NCBI GenBank assembly: GCA_045635085.1
Contig: JAZRBM010000008.1
Location: 124,001-188,000 of the forward strand
Source of the DNA: Congzhengia sp045635085
GTDB lineage: Bacteria; Bacillota; Clostridia; UBA1381; UBA9506
Reading direction: 5' to 3'
DNA length: 64,000 bases
Shown here one piece after another: positions 17,500 through 25,559 of the stretch. The notes under the pieces are model-generated. The model worked only from the letters and a program-made list of their open reading frames with translations, searched no databases and had not been told where the DNA came from. The position numbers and the translations under genes were made by a program. Positions within the stretch are counted from its first letter, which is position 1; the number at the start of each line of letters is the position of its first letter.

Positions 17500-19014
17500 T
17501 TACAACTCCTTTATTGAAGGTGAAATATCAACATCTTTCATAAATGCCAGCGGCACATTATTTAATATATCGGTAGATGTCATGCCGTATTCTCCTAAAG
17601 TTTTAGCACATATTTTTCCTGATGCTGCGTGAATGTAAACCGCTAGTCTTGATGCGTCGAATGGCGCGATACCTTGAGATAATAACGATACCACTACACC
17701 TGCCAGGACATCACCACTTCCTGCGGTTGCCATACCTGAATTTTCGGCAGGGCAAATAGCTACCCTTTCATCTTTGTCTGCAATGATGGTGACTGCATCT
17801 TTTAATATGAGAGTCAGTTTGTATTTTTTTGCAAATTCTTTTGCCAGATTAATCGGATTTTTCTTTATTTCATCTATGCTGTATGAGGATAGTCTTGCAA
17901 ACTCGGCGATGTGTGGAGTCAATATTAGGTCGTTATTTATATCATTTAAAATACTTATATCCTTTGATAAAATATTTAATCCGTCAGCATCAACAACAGT
18001 TGGTATTTCTAATTTTTTAACAAGCTGAATAACAGCGTTTTGTGTGCCCTTGCTCATTCCAAGGCCAGGACCAATCAAAACGGAGTCCATGCCAGTTGCC
18101 TTTTTTAATATAAGTGAACTGGTATCCTCTGAAAGCTCGCCATTTAACGTTTTGAGTCCATACGTCATAACAGACGGAAAACGATGAGAAAGTGACGGGA
18201 TTAATGTATCTTCTGTTGCAACGGTTACCATGCCGGCACCACTTTTTAAAACTGCATTTGCTGACAAAATAGCAGCACCTGCCATACCATAAGAGCCGAC
18301 AAATGCCAGCACCTTGCCAAAGGATCCCTTGTGAGAATTTTTGTCCCTTTTGGGTATATCAAAAAAAGTTTTTTGTGTTATAATATCAATACTTTCATCC
18401 GGTAGCGGAATTGATATTGGAGAAATCACAAGCTTTTTGTATGCTCCTTTGGCAGGATATATAAAATGTCCGCATTTTGCATATCCAAAGCTTACGCATA
18501 AATCTGCACAAACATACGATTCTCCCTGACCTGTTTCAGCAGACAGACCGCTTGGAATGTCTACTGACGCTACATAAGCACCGCTTTTATTTATAGAATC
18601 GATAAGCTCTTTTATATCAGGGGTGACAGAACTGTGAAAACCTGTTCCGAAAAGCGCATCGACAATTATATCAAAATTTTCTAATGTATCTGTAAACGGA
18701 ATTTTTGCAGCTTTTACCATATCGCAGTTTGCCTTAGCATCACCTGATAAAGTGTCTTTATCATAAGGTGAAAAAACGCAAACATCCATATTTAAAAAAT
18801 GCAAAAGTCTTGCTATTGCATAGCCGTCGCCGCCGTTGTTTCCCTTGCCGCAGATGACGCAGATTTTTTTTGAAGAAATGTCACAAACTTCACGCATCAA
18901 CGCAAAAACAAAGCCATAGGCAGCATCTTCCATAAGCAGAATTGAGGGTATATTAAGTTTTTTTATTGCCAAAGCTTCAAGCTCTTGCATTTTTTCTTTT
19001 GTTACTGCTATCAT
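17500..19014 (-). CDS. nnr: Bifunctional NAD(P)H-hydrate epimerase / ADP-dependent NAD(P)H-hydrate dehydratase
   Basis: 504-aa fusion that repairs hydrated NADH/NADPH. The N-terminal YjeF epimerase domain (about 1-210) shows ICGKGNNGGDGYAIARLL and SVDIPSG; the C-terminal carbohydrate-kinase-like dehydratase domain (about 225-495) shows GSYGMAGAAILSANAVLKSGAG, LIGPGLG and SGMATAGSGDVLAG, the ATP/ADP loop. ATG 19014 has AGAGG six bases upstream. It leads the unit nnr-lipoprotein-alr, taking the place that acpS often holds in Bacillus. Confidence 0.95.
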   Translation of the reverse strand: MIAVTKEKMQELEALAIKKLNIPSILLMEDAAYGFVFALMREVCDISSKKICVICGKGNNGGDGYAIARLLHFLNMDVCVFSPYDKDTLSGDAKANCDMVKAAKIPFTDTLENFDIIVDALFGTGFHSSVTPDIKELIDSINKSGAYVASVDIPSGLSAETGQGESYVCADLCVSFGYAKCGHFIYPAKGAYKKLVISPISIPLPDESIDIITQKTFFDIPKRDKNSHKGSFGKVLAFVGSYGMAGAAILSANAVLKSGAGMVTVATEDTLIPSLSHRFPSVMTYGLKTLNGELSEDTSSLILKKATGMDSVLIGPGLGMSKGTQNAVIQLVKKLEIPTVVDADGLNILSKDISILNDINNDLILTPHIAEFARLSSYSIDEIKKNPINLAKEFAKKYKLTLILKDAVTIIADKDERVAICPAENSGMATAGSGDVLAGVVVSLLSQGIAPFDASRLAVYIHAASGKICAKTLGEYGMTSTDILNNVPLAFMKDVDISPSIKEL

Positions 19015-19044
19015 ATTATACCTCTTAAACAATTATTACTCTAT

Positions 19045-19073
19045 ATTTTATAATAAATACTGCATATTTACAA
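19045..19073 (-). promoter_or_regulatory. Sigma-A promoter of nnr-lipoprotein-alr
   Basis: Minus strand TTGTAA (19068-19073), 17 bases, TAAAAT (19045-19050), about 30 bases before the nnr ATG. Confidence 0.65.
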
Positions 19074-19099
19074 GGCTTTTTACAAAAATAATTTTTGTG

Positions 19100-19128
19100 T
19101 TGCATCGGGTTATTTTTTGTGCTAAAAT
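19100..19128 (+). promoter_or_regulatory. Sigma-A promoter of the small membrane protein gene
   Basis: TTGCAT (19100-19105), 17 bases, TAAAAT (19123-19128), divergent from the nnr promoter. Confidence 0.65.
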
Positions 19129-19180
19129 AGCACGTGTAGGCGTTATAGCAACACTATAATATTTTTAAAAGGAGAGAAAA

Positions 19181-19660
19181 ATGGGCTTATTAGAAGGTAG
19201 TTATGCAGGAAAAATGTTGCTGACATTTATTATGTCCATGGTTCCTGTTGTAGAATTGCGAGGCGCTATCCCAATCGGTGTAGGATATGGCCTTAATATA
19301 TGGTTGGCAGTTTTTCTTTCAATTGTTGGTAATATGCTTCCTGTTCCGTTTATTATGTTGTTTATAAGAAAGATATTTGCATGGATGAGAAAAACAAACA
19401 AAAAATTTGCAGGACTAGTTGACCGTATGGAGGCAAAGGCTAAAAAGCACACAGACAAGGTTACAAAATATGGATTTTGGGGACTTTTGATAATTGTTGC
19501 AATTCCCTTGCCGGGAACAGGTGCCTGGACAGGGGCGTTGGTTGCTGCGATGATGGAATTAAGATTTAAAACAGCGCTTCCGGCAATATTTTTTGGAGTT
19601 GTGACAGCTGCCATAATAGTTACTTTTATTACCTATGGAGTTTCAGTACTTGCTTTTTAA
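19181..19660 (+). CDS. Small multidrug-export-like membrane protein (COG2426 type)
   Basis: 159-aa integral membrane protein with about four hydrophobic helices. The marks of the family are PVVELRGAIPIGVGYG near residue 22 and the paired PLPGTGAWTGALVA motif near 110; the two halves resemble the DedA/VTT-type re-entrant fold. It is labelled small multidrug export in databases, but the function is not established. A strong RBS AAAAGGAGAG precedes ATG 19181. The following PAP2 gene starts three bases after the stop, and DedA/VTT-like proteins linked to PAP2 phosphatases suggest polyprenyl-phosphate or lipid handling. Confidence 0.82.
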   Translation: MGLLEGSYAGKMLLTFIMSMVPVVELRGAIPIGVGYGLNIWLAVFLSIVGNMLPVPFIMLFIRKIFAWMRKTNKKFAGLVDRMEAKAKKHTDKVTKYGFWGLLIIVAIPLPGTGAWTGALVAAMMELRFKTALPAIFFGVVTAAIIVTFITYGVSVLAF

Positions 19661-19663
19661 ATT

Positions 19664-20185
19664 ATGATGAATTTTGATTTTTTGATTTTGGATTTTATAA
19701 ATGAATATATAAAAAATCCGTTTTTTGATTTTTTGATGCCGAAGATTACAGCGCTTGGAAACGGCGGATTTATCTGGATTTTGTGCTCCGCTATCCTTTT
19801 GGCAATTCCAAAATATAGAAAAAGCGGAGTTGCACTGCTTTTTGGCCTTGCGCTCGGGCTACTTTTCGGCAATATGATACTAAAGCCGCTAATAGCAAGA
19901 GCAAGACCGTTTGAGTTAGTAGACGGAATTGAGCTTTTAATAGCTGCGCCGCTCGATTTTTCGTTTCCGTCGGGGCATACATTATCGTCTGCAACCGCGG
20001 CTATTGTGCTTACGATGACAAACAGAAGATTCGGGTATGTTGCTATTCCTTTAGCGCTTTTGATTTCTTTTTCAAGGCTTTATTTATATGTTCATTTTCC
20101 AACAGATATTTTGGGTGCTTTTGTTTTATCGGCAATTATTTCAGCTATTATATATCTTATGTTTATTAGAAAAAAAGCTCTGTAG
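19664..20185 (+). CDS. PAP2-family membrane phosphatase (undecaprenyl-diphosphatase-like)
   Basis: 173-aa PAP2 enzyme with about five membrane segments and the three phosphatase motifs: KPLIARARP (about 70-78), PSGHT (about 102-106) and SRLYLYVHFPTD (about 125-137), including both catalytic His. Likely substrates are undecaprenyl diphosphate or phosphatidylglycerol phosphate, acting at the outer leaflet. No Shine-Dalgarno is obvious before ATG 19664, so it is probably translated by coupling to the upstream gene, which ends three bases earlier. Confidence 0.88.
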   Translation: MMNFDFLILDFINEYIKNPFFDFLMPKITALGNGGFIWILCSAILLAIPKYRKSGVALLFGLALGLLFGNMILKPLIARARPFELVDGIELLIAAPLDFSFPSGHTLSSATAAIVLTMTNRRFGYVAIPLALLISFSRLYLYVHFPTDILGAFVLSAIISAIIYLMFIRKKAL

Positions 20186-20202
20186 ATTACTACAGGGCTT
20201 TT
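20173..20202. terminator. Bidirectional terminator between convergent genes
   Basis: Stem AAAAGCTCTGTAG/CTACAGGGCTTTT (20173-20185, 20190-20202; one G-U pair), loop ATTA. It overlaps the stop codons of both the PAP2 gene and the M14 peptidase gene. Confidence 0.85.
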
Positions 20203-21080
20203 ATAATGTTTTTATTATCGTCAAAAATTTTTTTAAATTGTGTGATTGGAAGCGGATTTTTTCCTTTTCCGACTTCAATAGTAAAGGCTGGGATATTGAA
20301 TTTTTCGATAACCCAATCTTTATATCCTGTGCAGTCTGTAAGACCATCGGCTAAAACTAACTGATATTTCGTAGTATCAGATATTTTTTTTGCTAGTTCA
20401 TAAGCATCGGGGGCACACATTCCCTGATATTTATAAAAAATCTCTTCTCCCTGAGAATGATAAGCAATCACTATATCAGGAAGAATTTTTTTTGTAAAGT
20501 TAACAACTGCTTTAGTTTCCGGCTCGCTTTCCGGGTATTCTCCTGAGTATTTAGTGTAAGATGGCGCAAGTATTCCTTCGCGAAGCTGAATTTCCTTTCC
20601 TTTTTGAAAAGATGCGTCGTAGTTGTGATTTAGGTCAATCCCGCGGATATTTGATTGCCAGACATCTTTAAAATTGCCGCTACTCAAAATATCATAAAGC
20701 CTGTTTTTAATAAAAACGGGTAACTCAGGAGTTATTCCGTTAATGGAAAGATTTACTCCGTCAGGGTTTACCATTGGTATAAAGTAGACGGTTTTTTCTT
20801 GCCAGACGGCAGTATCTCCTGATACATAGGATATACACAAATCTTCTAAAAGTGCCGTTAAAAGCATTGATGTAATCCATTCACAACCGTGATGAGCGGC
20901 TGTTAGTATAATTTTCTTTTTGCCTTCTCCGAATTTTATAGAGTGAATTTCCTTCCCTAAAACAGAAAAACCGATAGTTTCGCTAAAAAGAAATGAATAG
21001 TTTTTAAAAATCATTTCTAAATCGTCAGAATACACTTCGTATGTATATTTTCTGTCAGTTGTAATATGCGTGTTTTTCAT
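20190..21080 (-). CDS. M14-family zinc carboxypeptidase
   Basis: 296-aa metallopeptidase with the carboxypeptidase fold. Zinc ligands are seen in HHGCEW (about 63-68, HxxE) and in AYHSQGEE (third ligand His, about 207); NPDG and LNHNYD carry substrate-binding residues; the catalytic Glu is in FTIEVGKG near residue 270. There is no signal peptide, unlike most digestive members. This resembles gamma-D-glutamyl-diaminopimelate peptidases used in spore-wall or murein peptide recycling. Substrate assignment is inference. It is a single-gene unit divergent from the SpoIIQ-like gene. Confidence 0.88.
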   Translation of the reverse strand: MKNTHITTDRKYTYEVYSDDLEMIFKNYSFLFSETIGFSVLGKEIHSIKFGEGKKKIILTAAHHGCEWITSMLLTALLEDLCISYVSGDTAVWQEKTVYFIPMVNPDGVNLSINGITPELPVFIKNRLYDILSSGNFKDVWQSNIRGIDLNHNYDASFQKGKEIQLREGILAPSYTKYSGEYPESEPETKAVVNFTKKILPDIVIAYHSQGEEIFYKYQGMCAPDAYELAKKISDTTKYQLVLADGLTDCTGYKDWVIEKFNIPAFTIEVGKGKNPLPITQFKKIFDDNKNIIKAL

Positions 21081-21156
21081 ATTCTCACCTCAGTTTAATT
21101 TATGAATATTTACAAGAAAAATTACACATAATACAGCTTGAAAGGGGAGAATTATT

Positions 21157-21885
21157 TTGAAAAAAGTGTATGTTAAGGCAAGACCAAAAAATGTAAAAAA
21201 ATCACCTGCAAATGCATACATAATAGCGGTGTCACTAAGCGCTATTTTATGTGCTGCGGTATTTTCTTTAATATTAAAGCCTGGTGATGAGCTGACAAAG
21301 GATATAAAAATAGAAATAGAAGACGCCAGTCCTGAAGAAATTGCACAGGTTTCAGAGCCGCTGGAAATAGAAGTCCCCATAACCAAGGAAATAGAGGAGA
21401 TGCCAAAAGTAGAGGTAGTAGAGCCACAAACAGAAAGCGAAAAAACACAAAGTGTGCAAACAGGAGGTTTTACTGCAGAAGAGGTTAAGTTTATGATGCC
21501 TGTAACGGGCGAAATAATTAATGATTATTCTTCTTCACGCCCTGTAAAGTCAAAAACAACAGGCGAGTGGCGAACTCATAACGGAATAGATATAAAAGCA
21601 CCGTCAGGAGAAAATGTAAAGGCTCCCTCTGACGGAAAGGTAATAATTTCTGAAAATAACAAGTTAACGGGAAATACCATATCAATTGAACATAAAGACG
21701 GATTTGTTTCAACGCTTTATAATTTAGGGAGCATAAGCGTGTCAGCAGGCAGTAAGGTGTCGGCAGGAGACGTGGTCGGAACAGTAGGAAACAGCGCGAT
21801 TTTAGAAAATTCGGATGAGGCGCACGTTCATTTTGAGCTGGAAAAAGACAAAAAGATTGTAAACCCAAAAGAATATATAAAATAA
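21157..21885 (+). CDS. Membrane-anchored LytM/M23 peptidase-like protein, SpoIIQ-like
   Basis: 242 aa: a cytoplasmic basic tail, one membrane helix (about 21-40), an acidic Glu/Pro-rich linker (about 45-105) and a C-terminal M23 domain (about 112-240). The zinc set looks intact (HNGID and HVHFEL), but the loop that is usually Y-x-H-L reads LYNLG, so one catalytic His is replaced by Asn. Architecture and size fit SpoIIQ, the forespore partner of SpoIIIAH. The start is TTG 21157 with a strong GGGGAG seven bases upstream. Alternatively it is a general M23 endopeptidase. Confidence 0.78.
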   Translation: MKKVYVKARPKNVKKSPANAYIIAVSLSAILCAAVFSLILKPGDELTKDIKIEIEDASPEEIAQVSEPLEIEVPITKEIEEMPKVEVVEPQTESEKTQSVQTGGFTAEEVKFMMPVTGEIINDYSSSRPVKSKTTGEWRTHNGIDIKAPSGENVKAPSDGKVIISENNKLTGNTISIEHKDGFVSTLYNLGSISVSAGSKVSAGDVVGTVGNSAILENSDEAHVHFELEKDKKIVNPKEYIK

Positions 21886-21930
21886 AGAGTAAACAAGCGC
21901 TGAAGATGCCGAAGTTTTTGTAAAATTATC

Positions 21931-21959
21931 TTGACTTTTGAAAGATAATGTGCTAAAAT
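21931..21959 (+). promoter_or_regulatory. Sigma-A promoter driving the T-box operon
   Basis: TTGACT (21931-21936), 17 bases, TAAAAT (21954-21959); transcription should begin close to 21966, just before the T-box leader. Confidence 0.8.
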
Positions 21960-21971
21960 AATTTTAATTTC

Positions 21972-22237
21972 ATAAAGGCGATGACCAGAAACAAGTAGGT
22001 ATGTCTGGAGTTTTGAGAGAGTTGCCGGTTGGTGCGAGGCAATAACGAATGCATACTGAATACATTTTGTGAGCTGCGCACTGAACTTTTAGTAGGCTGC
22101 GACGGGCGTTCCCGTTATAGAACTAGGGTATGTTAGTACCCAACAAGGCTCAAGTCGTGAGATTTGAGTGAACCGAGGTGGTACCACGAGATTATGTCTC
22201 GTCCTCTGGATTAAATCTTGAGGGCGGGATTTTTTTT
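21972..22237 (+). promoter_or_regulatory. T-box riboswitch, probable tRNA-Tyr (UAC specifier)
   Basis: All T-box parts can be placed. In stem I, AGUA (21994-21997) and GAA (22058-22060) form the specifier loop beneath a 7-bp helix (21998-22004 with 22051-22057). The bases after GAA are UAC (22061-22063), a tyrosine codon. GAGAG and the apical TTGCC/GGCAA hairpin (22022-22042) follow the family pattern. The T-box AGGTGGTACCACG is at 22176-22188; UGGU fits a tRNA with discriminator A, as tRNA-Tyr has. The terminator is a 10-bp stem (22197-22206 with 22220-22229) plus eight T. Uncharged tRNA should favour the antiterminator and switch the operon on. The riboswitch call is firm; the specifier reading is by eye. 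Confidence 0.93.
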
Positions 22238-22274
22238 GTATTCTGCCCAAAATTCAGAAAGGGTGGAAATTTTT

Positions 22275-23819
22275 ATGTTAATCAAAATCAGTTTATTGGT
22301 AGTCTTTTTTGCAGTTACGATAGGTATTGGTATCTACTGCAGAAAACATTCAACCGATGTTAGCGGGTTTGTTCTGGGCGGACGCTCAGTAGGTCCCTGG
22401 CTTACGGCTTTTGCATACGGCACATCGTATTTTTCTGCCGTTATCTTTGTAGGCTATGCAGGTCAGTTTGGCTGGAAGTTCGGTATTGCTTCTACCTGGA
22501 TTGGCGTAGGTAACGCTGTTTTAGGGTCGCTTCTTGCATGGATTGTATTAGGAAGAAGAACGCGACTTATGACAAATCATTTACATAGTTCAACAATGCC
22601 CGATTTTTTTGGAAAAAGATATTTAAGTCCTGCACTTAAAATTGCAGCGTCGGTTATAGTGTTTATATTTTTAATTCCCTACACAGCATCGCTTTACAAT
22701 GGTTTATCAAGACTGTTTTCTATGGCGTTTCCCGGTGTTGAATACTCAACATGCGTTGTAGTAATGGCTATTTTAACCGGTATTTACGTTGTAGCAGGGG
22801 GATACATGGCGACAGCTGTCAACGACTTTATTCAGGGAATTATAATGCTTGTCGGTATTTGCGCTGTAATCGCTGCAGTATTGTCGCAAAATGGCGGGTT
22901 TATGCAGTCGCTTTCGGGTCTTGCTGCAGTTGAGTTAGAAGGTGCTTCGCCCGGCGTGTTCAATTCTTTCTTCGGGCCTGACCCGATGGGCCTTTTATCC
23001 GTTGTGGTTCTTACGTCGCTCGGCACATGGGGACTTCCTCAGATGGTACAGAAATTTTATGCTATAAAAAGCGAAAAGGATATTTCAAAAGGCACAATAA
23101 TTTCAACAATTTTTGCAGTTGTTGTTGCAGGCGGTTGCTACTTTTTAGGCGGATTCGGAAGGCTGTTTTCAGATAAACTCACTTTTTTGGCAGATGGCTC
23201 AATTGAGGGTGGATTTGATACAATTATTCCTGCGATGTTATCAGGACTTCCTGATATTTTAATCGCAATTGTTATAATTTTGGTGTTGTCTGCATCGATG
23301 TCTACTTTATCATCGTTGGTTCTGACTTCAAGCTCAACGCTGACGCTTGACCTCATTAAAGACCACCTCGTTAAAAATATGAGCGAGAAAAAGCAAATCC
23401 TTATTATGAGGGCACTTGTTGCGGTGTTTATAGTTATTTCAGCAGTTATTGCGTTAAATAAAGATAAACTGTCCGCAATTGCAGATATGATGGGTATTTC
23501 CTGGGGAGCACTTGCCGGGGCGTTCTTGGCACCGTTTTTATACGGGTTATATTTTAAGCGTGCGACAAAAGCATCTGTTTGGGCAAGTTTTATTACAGGA
23601 TGCGGAATTATGGTTTTAAATATGCTTTTCCGCCCGCTGTTTCCGGCGTTTATGCAATCTCCGATTCAGTGCGGAGTTGTGGTGATGCTTTCAGGACTTG
23701 TGATTGTACCCGTTGTAAGCTTGATTACACCTAAGATTGCACCTGATAAAACAGAAGAAATGTTTAGTTGTTACCACCAGAAAGTAACAGTTAATAAACT
23801 GGATTCATTGGGCGAATAA
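22275..23819 (+). CDS. Sodium:solute symporter (SSS family) under T-box control
   Basis: 514-aa inner-membrane symporter with about 13 hydrophobic segments and the SSS signature region (GGYMATAVNDFIQGIIM near residue 177; FGRLFSD and LVLSASMSTLSSLVLTSSS later). ATG 22275 lies after GGTGG with eight-base spacing; the frame is open into the T-box terminator but those codons cannot be used. SSS members carry amino acids (proline), sugars or monocarboxylates (acetate, aryl acids). The T-box implies the cargo relieves tyrosine shortage: tyrosine itself or an aryl-acid precursor. The CoA ligase follows by 22 bases. Confidence 0.9.
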   Translation: MLIKISLLVVFFAVTIGIGIYCRKHSTDVSGFVLGGRSVGPWLTAFAYGTSYFSAVIFVGYAGQFGWKFGIASTWIGVGNAVLGSLLAWIVLGRRTRLMTNHLHSSTMPDFFGKRYLSPALKIAASVIVFIFLIPYTASLYNGLSRLFSMAFPGVEYSTCVVVMAILTGIYVVAGGYMATAVNDFIQGIIMLVGICAVIAAVLSQNGGFMQSLSGLAAVELEGASPGVFNSFFGPDPMGLLSVVVLTSLGTWGLPQMVQKFYAIKSEKDISKGTIISTIFAVVVAGGCYFLGGFGRLFSDKLTFLADGSIEGGFDTIIPAMLSGLPDILIAIVIILVLSASMSTLSSLVLTSSSTLTLDLIKDHLVKNMSEKKQILIMRALVAVFIVISAVIALNKDKLSAIADMMGISWGALAGAFLAPFLYGLYFKRATKASVWASFITGCGIMVLNMLFRPLFPAFMQSPIQCGVVVMLSGLVIVPVVSLITPKIAPDKTEEMFSCYHQKVTVNKLDSLGE

Positions 23820-23841
23820 GAGAAGTTGAGAGGAAAAGATA

Positions 23842-25479
23842 ATGCCAATTACAGAAATTCTACAAAAAAACGCAGATTTTTATCCAAATGATGTCAGCTT
23901 GGTAGAAATTAACCCCAAGCACGAATCACAAACCCTTACAACATGGCGCGAATACTCTTTGATTGAGAGCAATTCACGTGAAGTTTACAGAAAGGAAATT
24001 ACATGGAGTGAGTTTAATAAGCGTGCAAACCGTTTTGCAAACTTTTTGCTCTCCAGAGGGGTTAAAAAGGGTGACAAAGTAGCAATTCTTTTGATGAACT
24101 GCTTAGAGTGGCTGCCCATATACTTTGGTATACTAAAGGCAGGAGCGCTGGCTGTTCCATTAAATTATCGCTACACATCTGAAGAAATAAAGTATTGTCT
24201 TGATTTGTCAGATTCTGACATAATTATATTTGGTCCTGAATTTACAGGTCGTATTGAGGATATATGCACGCGCGTGAAGCATGTTAAAATGTGGCTTTAT
24301 TTGGGAGAAGATTGTCCGACATTTGCAGAGAGCTATGATGAACTTACGCTTTATTGCTCATCGAAAGCGCCTGCCATTAAATTGACAGATGATGACGATG
24401 CCGCGATATATTTTTCATCAGGCACAACGGGATTCCCAAAAGCTATACTTCACAATCATCAAAGCTTAGTTCATGCAGCGATGACTGAACAGGCACATCA
24501 TGGACAAACAAAGGATGATGTGTTCTTGTGCATTCCCCCGCTTTATCATACAGGAGCAAAGATGCACTGGTTCGGAAGCTTCTTAGTCGGTGGCAAGGCG
24601 GTCTTATTAAAGGGAATAAAGCCAGAATGGATATTAAAAACAGCGTCTGAAGAAAAGTGCTCTATCGTGTGGTTATTAGTTCCGTGGGCACAGGACATTT
24701 TAGATGCTATTGAGCGTGGAGAAATTAATCTTGACAATTACGAGCTTTCTCAATGGAGATTGATGCATATTGGTGCTCAACCGGTGCCGCCAAGCCTGAT
24801 TAAGCGCTGGAAATCGATTTTCCCGAATCACGCATATGATACAAACTACGGTCTTTCTGAATCAATCGGACCGGGCTGCGTTCATTTGGGTGTTGATAAC
24901 GAACACAAGGTTGGCGCTATAGGAAAAGCAGGTTTTGGTTGGGAGACAAAGATTGTCGATGAAAACAAAAATGAAGTTGCACGTGGCGAGGTTGGCGAAC
25001 TCTTAGTTAAAGGTCCGGGTGTTATGACCTGCTACTATAAAGATGAAGCGGCAACGAATGATGTTTTATCTGATGGCTGGCTCTATACCGGCGATATGGC
25101 GCAGGAGGACGAGGATGGATTTATTTTCCTGGTTGACAGAAAGAAGGACGTTATAATCTCAGGCGGTGAAAATCTATACCCTGTGCAGATTGAAGATTTC
25201 TTAAGGAAAAACACAGCAATCTCTGATGTGGCAGTAATTGGTCTGCCGGATAGTCGTCTTGGCGAAATTGCAGCGGCAATCATTCAGGTAAAAGAGGGTA
25301 TGACACTTACAGAAGAGGATGTAGTTGATTTTTGTCTGGATATGCCAAGGTACAAGCGCCCTCACAGAATAATTTTTGCAGATGTTCCAAGAAATCCCAC
25401 AGGAAAAATAGAAAAGCCCAAGCTTCGCCAGATTTACTGCGGAGAAAGCGTTGTTGCACAGCAGAACGAAATAAATTAA
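23842..25479 (+). CDS. AMP-forming acyl/aryl-CoA ligase
   Basis: 545-aa ANL-superfamily adenylate-forming enzyme that makes an acyl-CoA from an acid, ATP and CoA, giving AMP and PPi. Motifs: YFSSGTTGFPK (about 191-201, P-loop), the NYGLSES (A5) motif, GWLYTGD (A7), DRKKDVIISGGENLYP (A8, hinge) and PTGKIEK with the catalytic Lys (A10). It lies between a T-box-controlled symporter and iorAB, so an arylacetate such as 4-hydroxyphenylacetate is a plausible substrate; this is inferred from context. The AMP-forming (energy-consuming) mechanism differs from the ADP-forming synthetases that harvest ATP in archaeal amino-acid fermentation. Confidence 0.88.
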   Translation: MPITEILQKNADFYPNDVSLVEINPKHESQTLTTWREYSLIESNSREVYRKEITWSEFNKRANRFANFLLSRGVKKGDKVAILLMNCLEWLPIYFGILKAGALAVPLNYRYTSEEIKYCLDLSDSDIIIFGPEFTGRIEDICTRVKHVKMWLYLGEDCPTFAESYDELTLYCSSKAPAIKLTDDDDAAIYFSSGTTGFPKAILHNHQSLVHAAMTEQAHHGQTKDDVFLCIPPLYHTGAKMHWFGSFLVGGKAVLLKGIKPEWILKTASEEKCSIVWLLVPWAQDILDAIERGEINLDNYELSQWRLMHIGAQPVPPSLIKRWKSIFPNHAYDTNYGLSESIGPGCVHLGVDNEHKVGAIGKAGFGWETKIVDENKNEVARGEVGELLVKGPGVMTCYYKDEAATNDVLSDGWLYTGDMAQEDEDGFIFLVDRKKDVIISGGENLYPVQIEDFLRKNTAISDVAVIGLPDSRLGEIAAAIIQVKEGMTLTEEDVVDFCLDMPRYKRPHRIIFADVPRNPTGKIEKPKLRQIYCGESVVAQQNEIN

Positions 25480-25559
25480 TTGGCAAAAAATTATAATACT
25501 TGATTATTGGTATATTTAATGTCATAATATAAAGATAGATATACATACAGGAAGGAAAA

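Noticed and set aside
21518..21868. Minus-strand frame opposite the SpoIIQ-like gene
   Set aside because: Phe/Leu/Arg-rich chain without features, fully inside a well-supported M23 gene.
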